Part shown: piece by piece, positions 1 through 10,500 of the stretch
Position numbering within the stretch: the first letter of the stretch is position 1
Layout: each line of letters starts with the position of its first letter
Assembly (NCBI RefSeq): GCF_024763615.1
Contig: NC_077223.1
Coordinates: forward strand, 47,616,627 to 47,680,626
DNA: 64,000 nucleotides
Source of the DNA: Phlebotomus papatasi
Lineage: Eukaryota > Arthropoda > Insecta > Diptera > Psychodidae
Reading direction: 5' to 3'
Position numbers and translations under genes: made by a program
Notes under the pieces: model-generated
Told to the model about the DNA's origin: nothing
Seen by the model: only the letters and a program-made list of their open reading frames with translations
Databases searched by the model: none

Positions 1-93
1 CTGGCAATTTATCCAAAATTGGGATAATAGTACAAAATACTTTCGCTACGAGGCGCTGCAAGTATGTTCCGCTGTCGGAGAATGTCATCGTGA

Positions 94-108
94 CTTTTCT
101 TTCTTTTA
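94..108 (+). promoter_or_regulatory. 5' TOP-like pyrimidine tract of RpL23A
   Basis: An unbroken pyrimidine run beginning CTTTTCTTTC lies 9 to 23 bases upstream of the RpL23A ATG. Ribosomal protein mRNAs characteristically start with a C followed by such a tract (5' TOP), which ties their translation to TOR signalling. The position fits a very short leader, with transcription starting near base 94. The transcription start itself is inferred. Confidence 0.6.
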
Positions 109-116
109 TCCAAAAA

Positions 117-1823
117 ATGGCTCCGAAAAAGCCCACTGACAAGCCCGGTAAGGATTTTTCACGATTTTCATCAATTTCCCCTGTAGTTTTACCTGTTTTC
201 GCAGTGATAATTCCTCCAGTGATTGTTCGCGGACACGGAAATTGTGTTTTTTCGGTGGAAAATAAACTTTTTCACTGCAAAATTGCAATGTGTACAAAAC
301 GCCACGCGGTCGATTGTCTCGATGGTCTGTTGTTGTCCAAATAGCAGATTAAAGTGTACTGGGCAATACGAAGGTTGCCCTTTGTCTGGCATTGACCAGA
401 TTTTGCACAAAAGGTGTACTGTGAATTCGGGGAATTATTGCGAAAATCATGTGGAACTCTGCAGCATGACATAACCTCACATTTTGTAGGAATGTGATTT
501 GTTTATTTGTTAATATCCGGATACATTTTATACCTTTCAGCGGCAAAGCCCGGAGAGGAGAAGAAGAAGAAGCCTGCACCTGCTACTGGTGGTGCCTCAA
601 CGTCAGGTACTGCCAAGGCGGCACCGGCTGAAAAGAAACCTGCCGCATCGAAGCCCACTGCATCGGCTGCTCAAAAGCCAGCTGCCGAGAAGAAGCCTGC
701 TGGCGAAAAGAAGCCAGCTGAGAAGAAGGTAGCCCCAGCTCCGAAAATTGCAACTGCCCCGAAAGCCGCTGCAGCCCCTAAAGCTGCTGCTGGAACATCG
801 AAGGCTGCTGCTGGCGGGGAGAAGAAGAAGGCTGCTGCTACCACAAGTGCAGCTGCCCCCAAGAAGGCTGGAGACAAGAAGGCTACGGCAACTGGAGCCA
901 AGAAGACTCCTGCAGCTGGGGCTGAAAAGAAACCCGCTGCAACTGACAAGAAGGCCACGGCTAAGAAGACTCCTGCCAAGACTCCAGCTGCTGGGCCAGC
1001 AGCCAAGAAAGCTGCTCCGGCCAAAAAGGCACCCGCTGCCAAGGATGCCAAGCCCAAGGACAAGAAGCCGGCTGGTGTGAAGAAGCCAGGTGCTGTCTCG
1101 AAGCCCGTGGCCAAGAAGCAGGCAGCAGCCAAGGCGAAGTTGGCTAAAGCCAAGGGAACCACCGGAGTGTCCAAGGTGCAGAAGGGAACGGCCAAGACAA
1201 AGGCTGCTGCTGTTGTAAGGGCCAAGAGAACGGCTACTAAGGTGAGTTCAATGAACTTTTCTTCCAGGACACTCGGTTTATCCAAGGTGATGATAATTCA
1301 TGTAGGAATCTCTTTGAGGATGCTCCAGTGAAAACTATTCAACTCATAATTCTGATCAAATTTCCCTTCAGAACCTGAAATTCTCGAGAACGATCGTGAA
1401 AGACAAATTATTCTCTAATTTTTGACATTGCAGTTGATCAAAGGACCTTTTGGTACGCGTACAAGGAAAGTGCGCACATCTGTGCATTTCCGCCGCCCTA
1501 AGACACTGAAATTGCCCAGGACGCCCAAGTATCCCAGGAAGTCAGCACCAAGGAGGAACAGAATGGACGCTTACAATGTGATCAAGTATCCGTTGACCAC
1601 GGAAGCGGCTATGAAGAAGATTGAGGACAACAACACTCTGGTCTTCCTCACACATCTGCGTTCCAATAAGCACCATGTCAGGGCGGCCGTACGGAAGTTG
1701 TATGACATCAAGGTGGCTAAAGTGAACCTCCTCATTCAGCCCGATGGCAAGAAGAAGGCGTACGTGCGATTGGCAAGGGATTACGACGCCCTAGACATTG
1801 CCAACAAAATCGGCATCATATAA
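117..1823 (+). CDS. RpL23A: 60S ribosomal protein L23A (uL23) with long H1-like N-terminal extension
   Basis: Structural protein of the large ribosomal subunit, at the peptide exit tunnel, where it contacts 25S/28S rRNA and docks SRP. Three coding exons: 117-147, 541-1241 and 1434-1823, all with GT-AG ends and phases that join without a stop, giving 373 aa. The conserved uL23 core lies in exon 3 from about residue 245: YNVIKYPLTTEAAMKKIEDN, then a basic rRNA-binding stretch, ending NKIGII. Residues 1-230 are almost only Ala, Lys, Pro and Thr, like histone H1. Drosophila L23A also has an H1-like extension, but its protein is about 277 aa, so the extension here looks about 100 residues longer. 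Start chosen at the ATG right after the TOP tract, in an AAAATGG context. A poly(A) signal follows 50 bases after the stop. Confidence 0.96.
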
Positions 1824-1872
1824 ATGTTTTGCTTTCGCTTCTGCATTTTTTTGTAGATTTGAGAGGAAACTG

Positions 1873-1878
1873 AATAAA
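1873..1878 (+). terminator. Poly(A) signal of RpL23A
   Basis: AATAAA 50 bases past the RpL23A stop codon, followed by a T-rich region. It is the only canonical hexamer close behind the gene. Confidence 0.75.
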
Positions 1879-3435
1879 TATTAAATGAGAATTTTTAGCT
1901 TTTCTTTAATTTTTGTTTATGGGAAATGGATGGACAAGGCATATTTGCAGAAATGTTGAAATTCTTCCGGAACACAGAAGATGAATTAAATGTAAGTTAT
2001 GGGTTGTGCACGCACAAAACTATTTTTTAGTTTTAATTTACTTCTGGATAGAAGTAAAAATATTAATTTAACCCTCAAACGGTCAGACAAAGAAAATATA
2101 ATCACACCTTTTTTTTCTCAATTTTTTTTTATCGAAATTTGGATTTACCCATTTTAATTTTTAATAATTATCCATTATAGCAATCCAGAGAAACCAAAAA
2201 TCGAAGAAAGCGAAATATGGTTTCCCGTTTACCGAAACAGTAACGATAGCGGTACCAATATTTCTCAGTGATAATCATAATCCTAATCAGCGTGAAAATG
2301 TTCAAAATTATCCCACATAGGCATAATAGCGGCCCAGTAGTCATTTAAAAGTCCATGGAAAGAGGGTGTCTTGGATTAAGGGAAATTATGGTGTGTTGTA
2401 CAAGATAATTGATACCATGATTACAATGGACTCTTTCTCAATTGGCCGAAAAAATTTATTGGCAATTTTCACGTTTTTGAAGAAAATGTGCACAAATTCG
2501 CTGTATAGTTCTTATTTTATCGTGATTCTTTAAAATTGAGCGCTTTTTGTGAAATTTATAATGACATACATTTGCAATTTACAATTACTCTCGATAATTC
2601 GGATGACATTTTGCTCCAAATACCCAATTGAGAAAGAGAGTCTACTGGAATTATCTTGTTCTATACTGAACCGATCATCGCACGATTATAACAATGTAGT
2701 TATGTTTGTAAATCTGAGTTCTCTAATTCGGTCTTATTAGGAACATTAGCCCTGTATTTCATACAGCCTGGTAACACATAAATGTTACTAAATTTGTTTC
2801 ATTTTCATACATTTGGTAATTAGTTATTTGTTCTACCTACACAACTTCTTAAAATTGCATTAGGTTAAGTACTTACTAAATACTTAATTCTCTAACGACC
2901 AACTTTACAATATGCGAAAAAATAATGAGATAATGCTTCTTGCCTCTTGCCCCATTCACGGTATAATAAACTGTAAACCATCGTGGTGGAAAAATGTCAA
3001 AAAAATTTTTTTTGCTTCTAAAACTGACACAGGTTGTCTCCGTATTCTTGCTCCAAAATAAAATGAATTTGTAAAAATAATGCTATTTTTTACCAATTAA
3101 CTATTACAAGATTGAATTCCGTTAGTTCATATTTAACCTACAAAATCAATACGTGACATATACACGAGCTCAGAACGATCCGAGGTGTTAGTAAAAAAAA
3201 ATATTTTAGTAAGGTTATTTTAATTATTCTAAATACATATTTTTATTAATTTAGTAAGTTTTTTGCCATTTTGGGCACTGTATAAATGAGCAGTAAAGAA
3301 TTAAAATTGAGCAGTAACAAAAAATTTGAAAGAGTGTATCGTATAAATTTTGGCAAAGGGAAAATAAATGGCTTTTCATTCTATCTGCAACAATTTTAAA
3401 TATTAAAGTGTTAAATAGGTTAAATATATAAATTA
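1879..3435. other. Intergenic DNA, no gene seen
   Basis: AT-rich DNA after RpL23A. About 2350-2410 is a reverse-strand relative of 40065-40140, so an unclassified dispersed repeat is present. An inverted pair reading CTCTTTCTCAATTGG (around 2430) and CAATTGAGAAAGAG (around 2624) suggests a MITE remnant. No coding potential beyond short chance ORFs. Confidence 0.5.
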
Positions 3436-3577
3436 GACCAAAGGTGTGCAAGAACCGTTTGAAACCAAAAAACGTCAAATGAAACTTGTACGTCAATGAT
3501 CAAAACCGATCAAAACACTACTTGGACAAACTTATTTTGACGTTTATTCGGTTTCAAACGGTTCTTGCACATCCCTG
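3436..3577. mobile_element. Foldback MITE, 140 bp
   Basis: The ends are inverted copies of each other: GTGTGCAAGAACCGTTTGAA on the left, and its complement TTCAAACGGTTCTTGCACAT on the right. An inner ACGTCAA/TTGACGT pair also matches. It is non-coding and typical of a small DNA-transposon derivative. Confidence 0.7.
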
Positions 3578-3662
3578 AATTAGACCTATTTTTGTAAAGA
3601 TTTCAGTTTTTTACTGACCATAATTATAGATATTTTACTGCTCATTTTTGATTTTTAAACTA

Positions 3663-3970
3663 CAGTAGACTCTCTCAAATTCGGGCATATAGGACCGAAA
3701 TGTCAGCCGAATTAGACAGAAATTCGGGCGACATGTGCATATAGATATTGAGTTTACACACTGATATATATCGTAAATTGCATGAAAATCCCTCAATAAT
3801 GCAAAATCACATCAAAACTAAGACAAACCATGCTAAATTTGAGCATATTTGATTCATTTGATAATCATAATAAAACTTGAAAAATGACAAAAACTTTTTT
3901 CAAATGTAACCGCTGCCCGAATTAAAAAGTAGCCCGATCTTAAAAGAGCCGAATTTGCGAGAGTCTACTG
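3663..3970. mobile_element. TA-flanked MITE with CAGTAGACTCTC ends
   Basis: Starts CAGTAGACTCTCTCAAATTC and ends with the inverted form GAGAGTCTACTG. TA on both sides is the target duplication expected of Tc1/mariner/pogo transposases. Relatives lie at 31522-31855 and 57556-57789. About 308 bp, no ORF. Confidence 0.8.
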
Positions 3971-4661
3971 TATCTCCTATCCGAATAAGGGGGCTGGCAC
4001 TGTATTTATTGTAGTGTAAAATCCAGATTAATTCCTGAGCTAAAATATTTTTGACCAAAAAATCTTGAAATTGGCTTGCTGCATTGTTGCATGTTTCATA
4101 TGTTTCATATACACAGCTCTTGCTCTCTCCGATATCCGGCTTAGCTGCCAAACACTGACGGTTGATGAATTCGAACTTTTTTTACTAAGTGTGCAGCTTG
4201 TCAAGCATGAATTAAAATGTTGTTTTCACTTTATCAAATCCCTTGATACTTAATTGTAGTACAAAATGAAACATAAGCGCACCACAAAGAAAATTTTGTT
4301 GTTTTTCGACAGAAAATAAATTCACACAGGGCAAATTTAAAAACCGTTGACCAAATTCAAAAAATCCAAATGTCATTTTGTCCCTCCGTCAGCCGGTTTA
4401 TCGGAGAGAGCTGTGTGTAGTGTGGTCCCGAAAGGAAGGGTTTTCGCTCTTCAATTTTCCTTTGAAAAAGCATGTACAGTGCCCGCTTTGTAATCCGGAT
4501 GATTGGGAGACAAAATGCCAGATGTCCGCTTCGTAATCCGAATGGATTTTTTGAATTTGTTCAACGTCTCGAAAATATAATACAAGATTTTTTTGTAGAA
4601 TTAGAATAAAAGTTTTAAAGAAAATTAAAAAAGTACAATTTGAGAATTCTATGCTATTATA

Positions 4662-7012
4662 GGGGAATGTAGGCATGGTTCGCTTCGCACAGAGTGAAGC
4701 TTCAAACGATGCGATTTTTTTCGTTGTTTGCAAAGAGCTAGGTCATCACATTTTACCCATACGATAGTTGATTATTAACATCACAAGACGAGATGACAAA
4801 TGGTAAACCGATGGAATTTTCTCTTTGCCCAGCGAGCACAGTTAGCAGAATAAAATAGGATTTTCAGCATTTTTTTGCTGAATCGGTCTGCTGGCCAATC
4901 AGCAGCTCTCGAACAAAAAGTGCTAAGCAAATACATGAAAATGGCACTGTTTAGCGCTCGCAGTGGATGATGGCAGAACTAAATACTGCCGGTAGATGGC
5001 GCCAGGAAGCATTTAGCAGCAAATTTTCTCTTTCATTTTTTTTCTTTTTCTCTCAAAATGTCAAAATGGACTTGGAATTTCCCCTGAAATTATTTATCAA
5101 CTTGGGGGATATTATAATCACGATTTTTATTACTTATATTATTATAGGAATTATGCTGCGGTATGCTGCCTATAGAGAATGGTCAAATAAGAGTATTAAA
5201 CATACTCCCGACCAAAAATGTTGCATTTTTTAGTGAATTGCGTCATTATTTTCCCGAGAAAAAAAATATTTTTTTCTGAGCAAATATTCAGTCGGGGGTT
5301 ATAAAATTATTCTTTATTTATGAAAAATATGTTTTTTCTATTGCAAAAAGTATATTTTCCTCAATTTTCGCAATTAAATATTGGCATCTTTCCTGGAACA
5401 GCCATTGATGTATTATGCTCACAGTCGGTCACAACTATTGTAATTGATCTTGAAACAGGATTTTTCTACTTTTTTAACTTTTTTATGGTAAATAAAGTTG
5501 CAGATGCATTTAAAAAAATCCATTTAAAAGTTGTGACTCCCCCACTTAACTCTTTCGCCTCTTTTGGGACTCTGAGTACACAAAGCAGCATATGAATATT
5601 TTGTGGAAAACAATGTTTTTTTTTTTTAATTATTCAGAACTGATAAAAATCCTATTCTTGTGAATGATTACAAACTATAAGGATGTCTAAATGTAAAATA
5701 TTTTTTGTAGGACCTCAATTAATTTCTGAGCAAAGATATTTTTGATTTAAAAAAAAAGTGAAATTGGCTTGCAGCATATGCTGCGGTCCGGAAAGAGTTA
5801 ATGAGTTCAATAATGCCTTTAAAAATACTACAAAAAAATTTCTATGGATACTACAAAATAAAATATAATTGTTTTATCACAATTTAACTTGAAAAATTTA
5901 CATAAAAGCGTTTTTGTTTGTTGCGACAAATGCGGAAAATATATTTTTTTTATGTTATAAAATGTTTTATATTTTACAAGTGAAATAAATGTATGATCCG
6001 TGCACGATGCATATGCATAATGTATATGCTGCACTTTTCTATTTATAAATTTTCGATTATAAATTTTCTAAAGCGCATTTTTACGCAAAAAGCTACTTTT
6101 ATTATCGTGGTAAAATAACAAACCAACAGTTATCGTTTTTTTAATACTGTACGTATTTTTTTAAATGAAAAATTTATTCAATTTGATGATTCATTTGTTA
6201 AATTAAAATGATATGCATTTATATTTTTTAGAAGAGAGTTTTTAAATACCTTTAAAGTCAGGAAAATATGCTAATTTGTTGGAAATCATTTCAAATAATT
6301 TTGAGTAGACTATGTATACCATTAAATAAAAATGATAGAGGCTCTAAATTCTATATGTTCTTGATCTTCTTGGTATTTCCATGAGGTTCCGAAGTTTTTT
6401 CAATATTTCTCGAATTTAGAATTCATTAAATATCAAAATATCTTGATAATTCCCAAGAATTTCTTGGGTTATTAATTTTCTAAAATCACAGCGGGCAAGA
6501 ATTCTTGGCAATGCAATTTTAATTTAGGTGAAGTATATTTTTTTATAAATGAATTCACAATATATTTTGATAAAATTAGACAAAAAAAATTAAATTTATT
6601 GGTCGGAAAAGGTTTAAGAATACATATTATTCAAAATATATTATAAATATGATTTTTTAAAATTTTTGTTAATCTTAAATTTTTTGCTTTATTTTTTAAT
6701 GTCAAATGTGGTTATTGTAAGAATCATAAAATTGTAATAATGGAAAAGGTTAACCTTAGCTTCTACTCAACTCAGCAAAGACAAAAACCAAGTGCATTAA
6801 AGTCTCTCACTCGATTGGGGAAAAAGAATAACTTTGACTAATTGCCACTGCGATCGCTAGTGTAACTTCGAGGTCAGCAGAGCTCAGCTGAAAAAATATA
6901 TGTTTTCAGCTGATTTGAAAAAGCTTAGCATTTGGTGCTCGCTGGGTGCAAGCAAAGATAAAATTCGCATCGTTTGAAGGCTCACTCTGTGCAAACCTTG
7001 CCCACATTCCCC
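4662..7012. mobile_element. Middle element of the nest (TIR GGGGAATGTAGGCA)
   Basis: The left end GGGGAATGTAGGCATGGTT, followed by CACAGAGTGAAGC and a block shared in inverse with the right end, is mirrored by CTCACTCTGTGC and TTGCCCACATTCCCC. TA flanks both ends. It is itself split by the inner element at 4828-6946. No coding sequence. Confidence 0.72.
4828..6946. mobile_element. Inner element of the nest (TIR CCCAGCGAGCAC)
   Basis: CCCAGCGAGCACAG at the left is the inverse of GTGCTCGCTGGG at the right. A related end (AGCGAGCACAG) recurs near 24778. The interior is about 2 kb of AT-rich DNA. An 88-codon ORF at 4967-5233 has one hydrophobic stretch but no recognisable family, and is probably transposon debris. 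About 5700-5790 resembles 4020-4100. Confidence 0.6.
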
Positions 7013-7597
7013 TACTTCATTTATTAAATAAAAACATCACAGGATAATTCATTTTCATTGCTGAACACACATGCAAACATAATCTCAAAATTTTTTTAAC
7101 TCGTCCGGATTACGCCGATCCGGATTAGAAAGCGGGCAGCTAAAGAAAGGGTATAGGGGGGGGGTGGGTCGCTCAAAATCAGAAATCGATATCTCTTATC
7201 ATTTGGCCCGTAGCACCATACAGGTTGTGCAAAATACATGCTATCTTAAGAATTGCGAACATTTATGTTTTATGAATTGCAAGCCGAATTGCAAACTTCA
7301 AATGATTTGAATTCTAAGAAGCAAAGTTATTATTTATACATACTTTATAAAATTAACAGAAAATAATTGAATTTATATTCTGAAATCTAAAAAATGAAAA
7401 AAAATGCAAATTTGAAATCCCATGCACGATATCTCTTACAGATAGGTATCATAATAAGCATTGTGTATTGTGTGAGTTGTTCACTGGGTGTTTGATTGTG
7501 AATGCGTGTCACTTTTGGAGTTGCTGTTCCAATTGGTTTTTTGGTGATTTTTGGGTAGGAAAAAGTGTGATTTAGCGTGTGAAAATCGTGCAAAGGA

Positions 7598-10500
7598 ATG
7601 GCTGATATAGTTGAGAATGTGGTGCAGCAGGCGGCAGAGAACTTAACAGAGACCACAGCGTCAAGCGGGAAGCCACCAGCCACTTTCGAAGGAACCGCTG
7701 TGGCATATGGGAGTCTCGTTGTAATGGTAAAATCCCCTTGAAACAGTCACGTTTTTTACTGAATTCTCATGCTCGTACCTTTGTTATCCAGGCAATGCTA
7801 CCCATCTTCTTTGGCTCCTTCAGATCCCTCAAGGGTGCCAGCTCGCGAGTGCCCGAGCGGATGAACACAAAGGATGCAATGATGTTTCCTGTGATAGCTT
7901 CCCTCTCCCTCTTTGGGCTCTATCTATTCTTTAAGATCTTCTCCCAAGACTATATAAACCTCCTCCTAACTGGCTACTTCTTCTTCCTGGGCGTTCTAGC
8001 GCTCTCCAATATGATGAGCCCCGTGATTAACGTACTGGTACCCACCTCCATACCCAACATCCCTTTCCAGCTGCAATTCACACAGGGCGAGGGTGCTCAG
8101 AAGGAGGATATAATTAATTACAAGTTTACTTCTTACGACGTGGCATGCCTCGTGATCTCCACGGTGATTGGTGTGTGGTATTCTCTGCAGAAACACTGGA
8201 TTGCCAATAACCTGTTCGGAGTGGCATTTGCTGTGAATGCCGTTGCACTACTCCGGCTGAATAATGTCGTGACTGGATGCATCCTTCTGGGAGGCCTCTT
8301 TGTCTATGATATCTTCTGGGTCTTTGGCACAAATGTCATGGTCACAGTGGCCAAGTCATTTGAGGCACCGATCAAGTTGGTCTTCCCTCAGGATCTTCTC
8401 ACAAATGGTCTCAGCGCCTCCAACTTTGCCATGCTGGGACTCGGAGATATTGTCATCCCTGGCATCTTCATTGCCCTTCTGTTGCGCTTCGACGTCAGCT
8501 TGAAGCGCAAGAGCAAACTCTACTTCTACGCCACTTTCATCGCATACTTCCTGGGACTCATGATGACCATCTTTGTGATGCACGTGTTCAAACACGCGCA
8601 GCCGGCACTACTCTACCTCGTTCCCGCCTGTATCGGAACACCCGTGGCTCTAGCGCTCGTCAAAGGAGACATCAAAACAATGTTTGCGTAAGTAAATCAT
8701 TTCAATTACTTTTTTTTTGGGATGGTTTCTTATATTTATTGCCCAGAAAGTGGGGCTACTTCCTTAATTTTTTTTCATACATTTTTATGACTTTTTAAAG
8801 TGCAAATTCTGGCTAGAAATTTGCTTTAAGCTGCAATTTTATTTTTTTATTAAATGCTTTATTCTCCCAAAAATATTTCGTCAGTTGGAATTTTTATTCC
8901 CACCAGGATCAATTTTGTTGTCTATGTCCTTTAAAAACATAAAAAAAACTGAAAAAAGGGCACCTTTAATTCAGACACTTAAAATAAGACTTTATGATTT
9001 GAGGAGTTAAATTATATCAGGGTAAGAACCTCGACAGACCTGAGGATTAGCCGAGAGACGGCTTAGCGCAATTTTTTCGCAATAATGGTTAAACTACTTT
9101 TCCATCATTTTCCACTAAGCCGTCTTTCAGCTTAAGTCGTAAGTCTGTCTAGGGTATAAGGTCCAGCTTAATTTAAAAATAGGAGAAAAAGTTTTAATTT
9201 GAAGGCACCTTCAGTCAAAAGTGCCCCAATTCCCTCTATTATAGGATGAGAAGGACATCAGCATAGAATGAAGAAATGCTCTTCAATAAATGCTGATCAG
9301 TGAAGGAGGACCTTTAGCAAAGTTTTACGAAAGGGATATTTTATTTTTTTCAATCAAAATATTCTTTTATATTCATTTAAGAAATTTATACCGCTCTTCA
9401 ACTTTGCTTCATTTTTCTTTATCTTGAAGGGAAATGTCGTCGGTTCCGAAGAAGACTATTGTATGTCTAAAATGCAACTTTTCAGGAGAGAAGTTTAAAA
9501 TTTGAGATACAATATTAAGCTATAAAAATTTTACTGCAATTAGTTTCCCTCTACTTTTTGGAATATATCGTAGAAAAATGTAAGTGCTTCCGCATGAAAC
9601 ATGTTCCACGATGGTAGCTTTAGTGGAAAATGTAAAAAAAAAAATGTCCATTTATTAGTGTTTTTTTGGAAAATTTAACAAAGTCAGAAAAATCTGTAAT
9701 GTATCTCGACTTATCATAATCTAGCGCGAAATTTTTAACAAGGTGTATGTGATAAGTCGACATACAATACTATAATTTGAAAAAAAAATTAGAACTCGGT
9801 AATTTAAAATGACAATAGAAATATTATTTATATTGAATTTGATATACCGATTTTTTAAAAGTATAAATAGAGCGTAGTTTCAACAATTTACTTTAAATCT
9901 TGTAGCAGCAATACGAATGATTGATAAATTTCTTGTTAAGTATGGTTTAAAACCTAGCCCCTCAAGTTTCTTGAAATTTGAAGCCACTTTCTCATACTCC
10001 CACCTAAGTTTATATGGGATTTTTTTGTACTCGTGACAGTTAGGATAAGTGTGCCAAATTCCGGCCAGCTTGCAATTTCGGCCACCTTTTTTGTTCCTCG
10101 AATTTCCATGAAATTTTAGATTTTACGTAGTCTAGAGATTATACAATGCAAAAGAATAACAAAAAATGTAGCTTCGACAAACGAGATGACGTAAAAAAGG
10201 TATTGGAAGAATTCCTGAAGGGCAAGGAACTATGAGAATGATGGTGGCCGAAATAGGGCACCAAAGCTATGTCTATATTTTTATTCATTTTAAAATGTAT
10301 TAAGAATGATTTTAGAGTAAATAAAGACGGTAAACTCTTTACAAGGTTCCAAGCAACACCCTTTCAGAAGAATAAAAAATCAATTTATATTCAAAAAAAA
10401 TTCATTTCAAACTTGAGACTTTAACGCTTGCATGCAACTATTCCAAAATTTGGCACACTTACCCTATACGCTAAATATCTAAAAAGTGAGAAGTTTTTCC

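Larger units (their letters stand above)
4477..7139. mobile_element. Outer element of a concentric nest (TIR CAGTGCCCGCTTT)
   Basis: The left end CAGTGCCCGCTTTGTAATCC is mirrored at the right end by GGATTAGAAAGCGGGCA. The left end follows TA. The element's own sequence is only about 310 bp; everything between about 4660 and 7014 is a later insertion. Non-coding. Confidence 0.72.

Noticed and set aside
748..1080. 110-aa plus-strand ORF rich in Arg, Leu and Pro
   Set aside because: Alternate-frame shadow of the repetitive RpL23A exon.
671..1285. 204-aa minus-strand ORF, strongly hydrophobic and Ala/Phe/Leu-rich
   Set aside because: It is the antisense of the Ala/Lys-rich RpL23A exon 2; Lys codons read backwards as Phe/Leu, which creates an artificial membrane-like protein.
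4967..5233. 88-aa ORF with a hydrophobic stretch (IITIFITYIIIGIML)
   Set aside because: It lies inside nested non-coding elements, has low-complexity AT-driven composition, and shows no family or splice context.
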